Assembly: GCA_038501785.1 (NCBI GenBank)
Contig: JBAMJR010000137.1
Location: forward strand, 5,214,501 to 5,278,500
Reading direction: 5' to 3'
DNA length: 64,000 nucleotides
Source of the DNA: Myoxocephalus aenaeus
Taxonomy: Eukaryota; Chordata; Actinopteri; Perciformes; Cottidae
Position numbers and translations under genes: made by a program. The notes below the pieces were generated by a model that worked only from the letters and a program-made list of their open reading frames with translations, was not told the origin of the DNA and did no database searches. Below, one piece after another: positions 13,110 through 25,900 of the stretch; the stretch's first letter is position 1; each line of letters opens with the position of its first letter.

Positions 13110-15614
13110 AAACCTCCCACACTCAAGGGCTTCACTGTATATTCTTTCTTTCAACCATTGCTCCTCACTATTGTACCTTCACCACTCTGCTCTTTGTCTA
13201 TCTACTGTATCTCGGCTTCTTCCTCTTTCCCTCCGGACCTGTCTTTTGTTATAGAATAAATATAAGCATTGTGTGTGTGTGTGTATGTGTGTGCATGTTG
13301 AGTAGGTGTTATTAGACGAGAATATGTAATCCACTCTTATTTATCCGAAGGCAAAAGGAAAAATAAATCATTGAACACACTATGGAAATGACACCCTGTG
13401 GTGCAAAATATTACTCCATGCCATTTTTATACCATGGTAATTTTTTCAGTATTAATGGTATAATATGTGTCGGAGAAAATTGAAAACACACATAATGAAT
13501 ACTTTGGAAATGTGGAAGGGCTTGAGTTGTATCTTTGTCCCTTTTCTCTACTTGAAGTAGAGACAATGGCATGACAATGCCATTTGAACAGATCTGAAGC
13601 ATTTTTCTAATAAAGGCAAGAAACCCCTCTGGCCTCGAGTTCTCATGCTTTAAAAAGAATTGAATGCCACAGGAGTTCAACATATCCTGCAGCATCCCGC
13701 CTAATCTGTCACTTGCAGTTCGTAAAAACCCGTCAAACTGATTGTCATCTTTCTTTGATTGACAGGTTGGTCTGTGTATTAAATCAAAATTTATTGCGAA
13801 ATGTCAGGAACATCCCGTAAGGAAAAGCACGGCATTCATAGAAAGAACAACATGTCAGCCATGTGCGGTGTTCGTGGTCTGCCATGTCGACCTTCTGGAC
13901 CTGTGAAACGGGACATGAGGAAAGTGGCCTTTCAGCTCTGGACAGAAGTCGTCCTAGCCTCAGCGTGGTTTGTGAGAATGGATTTGTAAGAATAGAGGGT
14001 GCTCTTCTGGGTCAGCGGGCAGGATGGAGAAGTGAATTATTCCATTTCCTTTTCAAAATTGATGTACTGGGATACAATTACAATACTTTTCTAATCTGGG
14101 TCAGAATTGGCTGCGAGGTAGAGGAGTTATTATTCTCTCTGGTCTGCCAGGTGGATTCAATCTGGATAATTATCAGGTCAAAGAGGCCCTCTGTATTTTA
14201 CCCTCTCCAAGCCAATCTCACCTCTGACCCCAGAATTGGCAGCAGTCGCCAGCCCTCAGCTCGCTACTCAACCATCACATTTCTGACAGCCTTTCATATC
14301 AGCGATGGATGGAGTGTTTGCAGACAGGCAGGCCTGACCAGACGCCACAGAGGCAGCAAAGAGGCCCCCAGGGACGCACTACCCCGATGCCACCGGGCCT
14401 GGATGGGCCTCCTGAGTGTGTGAGGGGAATGCAGGGACATTTCACAAGACGTTGCTTGTTTCAGAAGGTACAGTAGCATCCGCATGTACGCTTACCCACA
14501 TACACATGCATGAGCACACACACGTATACATGCCGAGCCAGTTACACGCAGACGGATCCTGCAGAATTTATTAAATTCCACATCTACTGTTAAAACTTCC
14601 TTTCCAAATTCAAGAATAAAAGCTTTAGTGGTTTATTTATTTTTTATTGACAGTGTTTTCTTGTGGGCTATAACTTTGTACTCCACACAATTCTGTGTTT
14701 TGGTTTCACTTTGGTGAGCAGATACCGTGGTGCTTTTGGACACTTTCTAAAAATAATTGGGCAAATAAGGAGCAGAGTGTCTCCGTTTGAAGTAGGTGTT
14801 ACTTTTTTCCGCTCTGCTGCGGAAGCTGGAAATGTAAACTTCCTGTACCAGGATATTTCTCAGGGAAGACCTGATGGATGCCGAATGTTTAGAATAATTT
14901 GTTTTAGGTTGCATCACAATTATGATGAATTGATGAAAGAGCTCGGCCATCAAAGACCCATACAATGTGTGAGGAAAAAAGAAGGATGGAAAGACTGAGT
15001 GAGAGAGAAGAAGCATTTTAAGAGGTGATTGGCCTACATTTGGGCTTGTCTTGTCTTACATGAGCTCCAAAGCCATGCTGTCTTGTCCTGACAGGTTGAC
15101 CCCATCATTTACTCATCAGTTCAAGGTCATTGCACAGATTGATGGATAAGGTTGTGGGCCAGGGGAGTGGTTGGCAGTGGGGCTTTGGGTCTGCTCTTCG
15201 GCTATGTTTACGCTCCGTTGTCTCTGAGCAGCACCCCATCAAAAGCCAGCATGGCCAGCAAGAGGGAAAGGGGAAAGAAATATGGGGACAAAGAGAGAAC
15301 ATGAGGAAGAGGTGGGGCAGGGGGAGGGGAGGAGCAATGAGCTGTCTGTGGCCTGAGAGGAGGGAAGGGCCAAGGGATATGACTGATTACAGGCCGGGTC
15401 AGAGGTCAAGGCCAATGCCCAGGCCCCAGCTCTCTGTAATGGGGGCAGAAGGGGGATGTGGGGCACAGAGAGGGGCCGCAAACAAGAAAGGCAGGTCTGG
15501 GTGAAAGAAAGAGAAGAAAAAGAAAAGAAAAAGAAAACCCTTTGAAAGGATTCTGCAACGAAATGTCCAGGTTTGTGTGGTTGCCTGTTCCTTCAGATGT
15601 TGGTCATTAATTAT

Positions 15615-15690
<76 letters not shown>

Positions 15691-17802
15691 AAGAATGTTC
15701 ATTTCTTTACTATACAACTTCTTTGCATACATTTTCTCTACACCAATGTAAAAATTATACTCGTCTAAATTATTGAGAAAAAGAGTGTAAATAACAAAAA
15801 AGTCTCAAAGGGTCTTTCTCTCCTATCTTCACTCGCCACAAGAAATAATTATATTTTTCATCATCATCAGTTACAGTATCACTTTTAAAATAACAAAGGT
15901 TGTATTTCTACGTTTATTAGACTGATGTGAGATCACAGGCTGTACATGTTGGATGATTACATGATTAAATGTGTCAACTTTAGAGACTTAAGAGTGAGGC
16001 GAGTCTTTATACATACTGTATTTAGCAACAGCTTCAAATAGCCACAATGACATGCTTTACCTTGTCAGCAAGGGCCAATAATGAATGGGGTCGTACTAAT
16101 GTGTGTTTTTGTTGTTTTGTCTTAGTATTTGTCCGATCATGTGTGCAGGTGTGTGTACAAAGGCCTGTTGAGACACACAACTTCACCCAGAGCATCAGCG
16201 TCTGTTTACAGAAGCAGCCAACAGCTCCACTCTAACGTCATCGCATCTCATGCAACGCTTCACAACGCAGTGTCTCCCTTCTGTGTGTTTGTGTGTAGTG
16301 TGCGTGCAGACAAGGTGTAAAGGGCGCAACGCATTTTGTGAATTTTCATGTTTGATTATGCATGTGCACAAAATGAATGATGGCATGCACCACAGGCCTA
16401 CTTGTGCACATATAAGGCTCACTTGCTTTTTGATTAATGTGTGTGCATGCGTGTGTGTGAATGAAATGTACAATCGATTCCCCTTCCTTCCCTTGTCCGA
16501 TTTGCTTTTGAAGGTCAGCGTCATGAGGGATGCTGAAGGGTGAAACCTCAGCGTATGTATATTTTTACACAAACACACACAGTCTTTCCCACCACAAACA
16601 CGATTTACACTGTATATAAAGACTGTATATACAAGCTTCCAGTATACGTATGTATGTGTATATATATATATATATATATATCAAATAATACAATTGTTGT
16701 GCTGCCCGGGGCTTTTGGATATCATTTGCAAATCATTATTTAGTTTTGGCTAGGTTTAGGAGGTAAATTGTGCCCTATGTCACATCATTTTCCCACTTTT
16801 CAGGACCTCCACTATAACAACAAACATATTTTTGCAAATGTGAATTTGCTGGTTTTCACTGTACTTCAATTACAGTAAATTACATAAATTCAGGTTTTGG
16901 ACTGTTGGATGGACAAACACGTCAACTCAGGCTTTGGGATATTGTAATGTACATTTTATACTATTTAAATACCAAAACATTAATCTATTAGTAAAAAAAT
17001 AAATTGTTAGCACTTGTTACAAGCAAACACAGTCCAGAGAGCAGTATTTGGCCAAACTAGTCTGTGTATATAAATATTTTGTAGGACACAGGGTTAGATA
17101 ATAATAGAGTAATATTAAATAAAAAACTGTCATAATGAAGTGTACTGTAATGTGTTCTTACTCACCTCACAGTTTATCTACAGAGTGTAAAAAGAGGCAC
17201 ATCAAGCTGCTCTGTTCTCTAAATGGCTGACTGCATTTCCTGGTCAACAAGCTGAGTTTATGAGATAATTAGCTAATGGTAGATCTCCAGCTGAGGCCTG
17301 CCTCCTTACCCAATCACAGAGCAGGCTTTGTGATGCATGAGATCCACATTATAGCAGGTCTATAGCATACACTAATGGTGGTAAGTGAAAAAACGAAAGA
17401 TACAGACTACCCGCTGTATCTTTCGCTCTCTCTCTCCTCAATTGCGCCTCCTGTCCTGCCGACTCATCATTTCTCTTTTGAACACTTGCTCATATTTCTT
17501 TTTTTCTTTCTTTTTTCTACGTCCAAGAGCGGCCTCTCATTTATTTCTTCCCTCTCCTCTTTCCTTCTTTGTTAGTCCCTCGCTCCATCTCTCTGAAAAA
17601 CATAGACTGGTGGAGGCAAGTGGGAGTGGAGCAGTGTGTGTGTGAACGATGGAGAGGTCTGCTCCCTTCACTCACTGCTACGGAGTATGGATTTGTTTTG
17701 GTGCAAATTCAATATATTTCTCTTTCATGAAAAATAACAACATGCACTCATGGTTGGCTGCCAAAATGTAACTTTCTTTACTGGTTGGATAGAGTATAGC
17801 AG

Positions 17803-17882
<80 letters not shown>

Positions 17883-20800
17883 GGATCAGATTCTGTACAA
17901 CTCATAAGCAGCTTCTCAGAGCAGAGCAGAAAAGTAGGTCCAACGTGTATTTACTCCTCTATATTATCTCTAAGATAGCCCTCCACTGACACAAACAGTA
18001 CTGTAACACAGAAAACAATTACTGTAACATGCAACCTTTACACTGTGAGGTGCTGAGGATGGTAACTAACAGAGCTGGCTGCTGGGTACTCCTCCTCATG
18101 ACATTCCTGGAGACTGCCATGGGAAAGCCTCCAACATCCAGTCAATACGCTGCTCGCATACAAAGACACAAATAAATTGTCTCATGTCTTGGCAGGCGTG
18201 GATTCCAGCAGCTGCCGCGTTAGAAGCGACAGAAACGCAGCGAAATTGAACATTTGATGATGCCAATGATCAGATTAAGGCAGTCATTTAATACTGAAAT
18301 CCATATTTCTTCTGTGAGTTGGGTCCAACTTTGTGAGGACACAGTGAGTGTGTGGGAGTCAGGGTTGGGAGGGGAATCTTGGCTCTGTTAATCACAGTTT
18401 GCATTATGTGATGGCCTCCACAATGGATTATTTTCGTAATAATAAAATCACTGGTCCACTTTCTGATCTGAAACAACAACTTGCTGCCAGGCTATGTTTA
18501 TTATTTTTATTTGTTAAAAATGCAGTTATAAATGTTGGTAATCCATTCGTCAACACATGTGGGTTTCACACAAGCCATCAAGTGTGCAGTTACACATGTT
18601 AATACGTTTTTAAGACAAGATAAATTGGTCCATTAGATGGTCTTGCTGATGAATTTAAGAGCTAAAAAGACAAGTGTCTTGTTGGAGGATAAACACCAGT
18701 CACAAGACATTTTCACACCCTGGCATCCTAAAATTTACTCTTATTGATGGCTTATAAGATATATATTAAGAACAAATGCATTATTTATTACCACTGGATA
18801 AAGACTTACAATGCTTTTATACAAAGTGTCGCTCATTAGAAAGTTGTACCAAAATCCCTCAAAGTAGGAAGATTTCATAGTGTGTCATGTGTACATGTAA
18901 AATAAATACACGGACAGTAGATTGGTGCATCAGATGTAAGCACTGCATTAGTCTAAAGAAAACATGATGCCAAGAAGATTGGACCTCTCCTCAGCTAAAC
19001 AACACTACCGATTATGGCGTTGTGTTGCTTGGAGAAACAATACTTCTGACAGACTCAACAAACACTGAAAAAGCTTCACCATATGTATATTTAGTGCAGG
19101 GCTATTGTTTTGCTTTGTTGTTTTTTCCACAACCTGACAAATCAGTGGGTACCCTTGAACATGAATTAATTTCCGTCAGATTAAAAGGGAAAAAGTTTTC
19201 ACCTGTTGTTGTTCCTGAGTTTGACGTGTCCCCATGGCTCCAGAATCTGCCCGTTCTTCAGCCAGGTGAGCTGGGGCTCAGGCTCGCCCTCAGCCTGGCA
19301 GGTGAAGACCGCGTTGGTGCCGATGGGCCGAGCGATGGACTGCGGAGCTTGAACAAACTTTGCTGGAGCTGAAAGAGCAGGGAGACAGCGAGTCAGATAA
19401 GATGGCCTCGGTTTACAACCAAAAGGACAGGGTGCCAGAGAAATAAGTGGTAGAGAAACAAACAGGAAGATTTGAGGTGCAAAAATGAAAAAGAAGAATT
19501 GCAGAAAAGTTGAGAAAAAGGAGCTTGACAAAAACAGAGAAAGAAAAGCAAGATAGAGCAAGAACGAATGAGAAAGGGAAAATAGAAGATCCCACGAGGT
19601 ATACAGGCAGCTGTCCTTTATTAAAAACAAGTAGTGTACTGCATTATAGGTGTATTGTATAAATACTGTTGGAAATCTATAAATCAGGGGAAATTCGCGG
19701 AATTAAAAAAGACACCAGATCGATGCTTATAGGGAAATAAATAAAGAGAGAGAGAGGAGCATAACACTGGAAGGAAGAGAGCAAGACCATCAATAACAGC
19801 ATTACTTTGGGACTAATGTGCTTTAAAACTAACACATTTACATGAAAATAAAATGATGCAGTTTGTAGTTTCATAACGTCTTGTCTCATCCCATGCTACA
19901 GGCTTGGTCAATTTGTGGTAATGACTTATTCATACGAAATTATTCTTTCAGCAGAGAAGGTACTTTCTTTAAATCACAGAGTAATTACTCTGCTGGAGTT
20001 TAATTTCGGGCTTGGTGTTTTTATTTGAGCTGACAGACAGAGAGGTATTGTACCATCTCCTCTGCACTCATTATTGTCCCAGTGGTTATCAGTGAATTAA
20101 TAACCTGAATTATTTATGCTCATATTAAGTAAGAAGAAATGTGGTAATTATAATATCTCAGAGAGATCACTAGAGGGTAGAAAGCTGGGACACTAGGCGT
20201 ATCATATTGGGTATTAATAAAACATTAAAAAAAACTCAGCTTTCCTACATTCATTCTGTGCCGATAATGATGACGAAGTTGAGCAACTGGAGTCAAATTG
20301 TGAAATTACACCTTTAACACAGATGCTGGTTGGAATAAAACAACAGTGAATTATGTTAACAGAGAGAAACCTGTATCAGTGAGAGACTAAAACTAGTATT
20401 GAGTGTTTCTCTGTTTCAAGCCCATTAATTCCTGGAAAGACTTGAATCTCCAAAACAGGTCAGAAATATACAGTTTATATATATACAACAATATACATTA
20501 CTAATATTTAAAAAAAAGGATCAAATATTGTCCTTAATATACTGGGCACTATAGTTGTTTGCAAAAGGTATTCAATTAGGACAAAATAGGGCATTTGTTG
20601 GGTATTATTTTCAGCTGTGTATTTGGTGCATTAGTGAGTATTTACTGTGGATATCTTTTTTGGACAACAATGAAGATCTATGGGACAGAGAAATAAGTCA
20701 TATAAGAATTTGGATACACAGACAATGCTTGTTACTAAGATTGATTTATTGATGATCTTTTAAAGGGATTTATTAACAATGAGAAAATGATTGAATCAAA

Positions 20801-22888
20801 CCATCCTTTAATGAAATGGCCGCATGTCTAGCAATTCAAATACCTTTGCTTATTGTTTTTCCGATACCAGTTTAATATTTTTCCCGCATTATTCTATCCT
20901 CCCTCGTGTTCCCAACCTAAATGACAAAATGTTGTCTGACACTTTTCCAATGGGAGAATTTCCATTCTCCCATTGGAAAAGCAAAGGGACCCAAAGGTAC
21001 TTGAAAGAAGGCTGCTGACAGTGTGTGATGGCCCTTTCAGTTATATCTCCCTTATTCCCAGCTTCATTCTCTCTTTCCCTCTCACTCAACGTGTTCTTTG
21101 AAGGCTTTCTTAAAGGTGAAGGTCAGAGGGAGCCCGGGAAGACATTGATTTGCACCTGTAAGGGTGTGAGTTAGATTAGCAGCACCATCCATCCATCTTG
21201 CTCTTGTTTTCCCCTTTGGGCTGTCACATTTGACTCCTCCTACGGTCTTTGTTTCTGAAGCTAATTGATTTGCTGTATCAGTGCATTTGTTTGATGTGTG
21301 ATGGTTTTATAAGACCTCTGGTCTGCATTCATTAAGAGTTGGATTGCCTGACCTCTGTACTCCTTTGCTGAATTAATAGCCACTGACGTCCTCTCATATG
21401 GACATGCAGAAGTTCATTTTTTTTTCTCACCAGAGCACCTTTTTTTTTTCATGAATCAATGAAAAAAGCCAAAGACATTGACACATGATTAACATCCATG
21501 GCTTTTCCTCTTTGTTCCTGCTAGGGTAGGGGCTTGTCTCAGACTCGACAGGCAGATGAAATGAAATATCGATCAGGATCAATACTGCTATGGGCTGAAG
21601 CAAAGTGTGGTATATCTGATCAATATGTGAGTGAGGCAGATGCTGGATGTTTCCTGCGACAACTAATGCACCGGGGGCCACCCACACCTGGCTGCATCCC
21701 ATTGGTCAAAACCATTCATCTCTCTGACCTCCCATCAAACACTTTACTGGTTACCACACTTGTGTGATGAAGAATGGACAAAGAGAATAATATAACAGAA
21801 CAAAATAACAGATTAAAAAACACTTTCAGAGAGCAACTTTGAAGGGCAATACCAGTTGTGCATGTTATATAGCCCATTGCTGTAAACATGCAAATATATA
21901 TTTGACTATTACATTTTATTGATGATATTGTTTGTATTTATTGTGTTATGGAGATCAAAACCTGCCATTTAATGTTACGTTTGAAAGATAAACAAGCTTT
22001 TCATTTATGTTAATGGATGTGCATGTCAATGCGGGAAAACACCATGACACTAAAGAAGCCAATACAAATACTCTCTTCGATACTCTCTCACGATATGGCA
22101 GAATTGGATTTTTAAAAGTTGTGGGAATGAAAGAGAAGTGTCTCTGTGGACGCTGTGCTCAGTGCTTCAAATGAACACGGCCCTATCTCTAAAAAGCAAT
22201 TTGCCATAAAAGATGTAATCACTTGTGCCTCCGCAAATATACTATATTGTACATGACTTCTTGTCCGTGTGTATGGGCCAACATTGGTACAAACTCTTTT
22301 AAATAGCATTTATTTTACAGAAACTATACTTCCTAATATGATGTTGTAGATTGGTTAGTTCTGTACTATTTTTAACTAATATTAATGGCACACGGCACTG
22401 TGTTAATTGGTATGTTTTATTTATCATCAACTATATTTTCATCTCCACCTGGCTGCCATAGATTGGTTGGAAGAGCTGTTTGTCCTCACTATGAGGGGAT
22501 CGCTCTTTCTCCTGTGTTCGTTGTGTTTTTGTAATGCTTGGTGGGAAGGCGGGGAAGTTATCATATGGTAGTCAGGGTGCCTGCACAGATGGCCATCCAC
22601 AGAATTCACACGCTTTACCTTATCACCTGACCACAGCTGTATTTGTATGCTTTGAGTTTCCCTCCACGACTCCTACCTTGCTTTTGAAAATAGCACATTT
22701 CTTTTTCTCCAGAACTCACCTTGGACCACCAGTCGTCCCTGAGCAGTTCTACGAACACGGGTCCCTGGTTTGTTAGCAGCACAAACGTAGACCCCTGAGT
22801 GCTGCACACCCACATCTGAGATCATCAGGTTCCCTGTGCCGAGTACCTGGATTCCCTCCACACCAATGGGACGGCCGTCTGCTCGGAG

Positions 22889-22945
<57 letters not shown>

Positions 22946-25900
22946 CAGTTAAGAAGGATGGGAAAGAATGCATGGAGGGCAGAACAAACAAGGACCAGGT
23001 GTGCACATGAACAGTATGTATCCATGCTAAGTGTGAGGTGAATGTGGTGAATGTTCTAGAGTTAAGGTCAGAGCAGGCCTAAAAGACAAATTAAGTGTAT
23101 TGCATTTTTACAGACACGATTTGACAGAGCATGTGCTGTTTCTAGACCTGCCAGAAGTCAAGCATGCCAGTACAACAGGGTAATGAAGACAAGAAGGTCA
23201 CTGAGTTTGTGATTGCTGTGTGAACACCATGTGATTTTCATGCTGCAATTAGTTGTCTTAACTTGTCAGAGTAGCCTCCTAAAGAGTCCATTCATCATCA
23301 GTTTTTTTCCCATTAATGTTTTTTATTGTAAGTGCAGCTTCTCTAATGGATGTTCGGTTAATTAAAGCTTTCACACTTTAGCTCCTTTCTTCATGCTTTT
23401 GTCTGACAAAGCGTTGAAGTACAGTTGCTTTTAAACCGTTACACAGGAGATGTTACAGCCGCCACCGGGGGACCAGAAACTCTAACTGCAGTTTCTAATC
23501 TTCTATCTCCTTACACAATCTTTAGCTGCCTAGTCTCTGCTCTCGCTGTACTTACATGATAAACTCACACGTTCCTGTGCTCATTATCTGTAGTCTCTAC
23601 CCCAACAATAACTCCAGTCTGCCTCTGATATTTGCTATGGGGCCAAGGAGGCATTTTAATCCCATTTTTCACTTCCATCTGTAGCCTGTAATCTTGTATG
23701 GTCCAGATTTGAAGTTGTAAAACCAAAAAGCCAGTCAGGAAGGCAGGGAGATGGGCAGCATGATGGACACATGCAGAGGCAGGAGCTCCAGCCAGAGATA
23801 CAAACCATATGATCACTGGTCAGCAGTGTTTTCTTTGGTGTACTTTCATAGCTTTAATGCAAATAATGAAGGTACGTTTAAACCAGGGGTGTCAAACTCA
23901 TTTTAGTTAAGGGGCCGCATGCTGCCCATTTTGACCTCAAGTGGGCCGGACCAGTAAAATCACAGCATATTAACGCATACATAATGACAATATTTCTCCC
24001 TGTTTAAATCATTGGTGAAGGTTTTTGGATGATAAACTCTATTTTAAGGTCTTTCTTCAATAAACTAGAAACATAAAGACCAACAATAAAGACCAACAAT
24101 CAGCCCACTGTTTACGTGCCTGGGCTCTCCTCTGCAGATTCCCTCACAGTTGGGAAATATCTTCAGTAAAGTCAATTCTGTGATCAATTGCCTCTGTGGC
24201 TTGATGGTTACCATGCACGTCTTATAATCAGAGGATCAGTGTTTTGAATCTTGACTGAGGTAGTTTTTTTTTTTTTTTTTGTATACGTTTTTTTTTGTAT
24301 AAGTTTTTTTTTTTTTTCAAATTTTAACAATTATCCCGCGGGCCGGACTGGACCCCCTGGCGGGCCGTATGTTTGACACCCCTGGTTTAAACTATCTTTC
24401 TTTAAACAGCTTGTACTACTGCATGTGTCAAAATGATAAAAGCATAGCAATATAAAACCAAAATATAAAGGGATTAGCAATGAAACACACAATTAAACCC
24501 AACAAATGTACGTCAAAGCTGCTATAAAACAGCGTAAAGCTGTAGAATATGAAGAGGACAATTTTATTAATTAATCATGACAAATTATTGAGATTAAATA
24601 AATCCCTCCAATTTGCCTGCCAACTGGTTTTGCTCTGTGTCTGTCATTGTGATACGTTTTATTGCTTTTCTGCATTTTTCCATTATCATTAACTAACTTC
24701 TCAGTCTAGCAAGCTTTTGTCTCAACAAAAGCAGTCTTGCCTTTTTCTACTATTTTGTTCTTTCTCTCTTGCCCCCCACTTCCCCTACTCCCCTAATCAG
24801 TTTCTCTCCATCAGGCACTAATTAACTTAGTGTCAGAAAAGAAAGAGCACAGCAGCTAGCCGGCTGTGGTACTGTCGAATGAATAGCAGTAAACAAACTC
24901 TGGCATTAAGGAATGACTGATGTGAAACTATCAGATTAATTATGCATTTTAGCCTCCCTGCTGTAATCTAATACACACAAATCCCATCACGTTAGCATTT
25001 CATTCTAGCAACATTGTGTAAGGCAATACCCTCAATCAGATTATGCCCAAGTGCTTGGGAGAGACAGCAATTTACATTTGGAAAATCAAATCGGATTGTA
25101 TAATAGGTAAAGAAAACAAATACCAGATTGAAAAAAAAAGGTTACGGCAGACTTTGACTGATCGTCAAGAAAAAATACACAAGCATGGCGGGAAGGGGAA
25201 AACTAATCGTATCTGTTTCACCACCTCATAGCAATTACTCAGAGGCTCGCCGATGCTTCGATGCAGATTGAACATCATGAGGAGATGAAGTATGCATTTA
25301 TCAACACAGACTCAAACACCATGTTTAGCCTCAAGGCCCAATGATGAATCCCACTGCCTCATGTATAATATACAAAAGATGCTCCACTGTATCAAATGTA
25401 TTCTGTGCACATATGTACATTACACAATGCAGGACAGATCAAAGCTGTGCTGCGAAGAACAAACACACAAGGACAAAAAGCACAGATGACCCACACAAAA
25501 CACTCAGATTTGCATGCATGGATTGTGCATTGTGTGATTGTACTCTTGCTCAGTGACACTTAATTCCTCAAATGCAAACACATATGCGCAGAACGAAAAA
25601 TTCCAACTCTAAAAATGCACTTTCTGGGGCCTTTTCTTTGACATGAACAGGAATTGTTCTCACCTAGTCTGCTCCAAGACACAATGGGCCGAGGGTATCC
25701 GGTAGCAACACACTCCAAGATGGCGGTTTGGTGAACAGTGAGGGTGAGGTTTTCTGGACCGACCACGATCCTAGGCTCTTTGTAAACAGATGACTGAGAG
25801 ACTGGAACAAAGCAGGGGAGAGGGGAGAATAAGATGGGAACGAGCATGATGGATAGCATCCTTTAATTGGATTTCTCCAGAGTGCATTAGCTCAATATGC

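Larger units (their letters stand above)
11386..19202 (-). other. igdcc3 intron 7 (7.8 kb)
   Basis: No exon is seen between the two halves of Ig4. The intron carries hAT copy 1, three long CA arrays (13023, 15619, 17805), a (TA)n run at 16660-16680, a purine-rich stretch at 15270-15540 and an old dispersed repeat at about 16850-17010. A 186-codon open frame on the plus strand at 13863-14423 has no recognisable motif and I do not call it a gene. Confidence 0.7.
22879..25663 (-). other. igdcc3 intron 5 (2.8 kb)
   Basis: This intron lies between the two Ig3 half-exons. It holds the (GA)n tract and the hAT element at 23884-24384. No exon is seen in the rest. Confidence 0.6.

Noticed and set aside
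13002..13259. His-Thr and Val-Cys repeat 'proteins' over CA arrays (also at 15577, 17750, 40458, 54630)
   Set aside because: These are translations of (CA)n microsatellites, open in all frames because the repeat lacks stop codons.
13863..14423. 186-codon open frame on the plus strand in intron 7
   Set aside because: No domain, motif or plausible start context, the composition resembles surrounding intron, and it lies antisense within igdcc3. It is consistent with chance.
24188..24262. Functional tRNA gene
   Set aside because: The B box is decayed, arms do not pair convincingly by eye, and the sequence is embedded in a hAT element.
25664..25795. Alternative acceptor for exon 5 after CTCTCAG (exon edge at 25793)
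   Set aside because: It breaks the reading phase with exon 4 and has a poorer position relative to the pyrimidine tract than the upstream CCAG.
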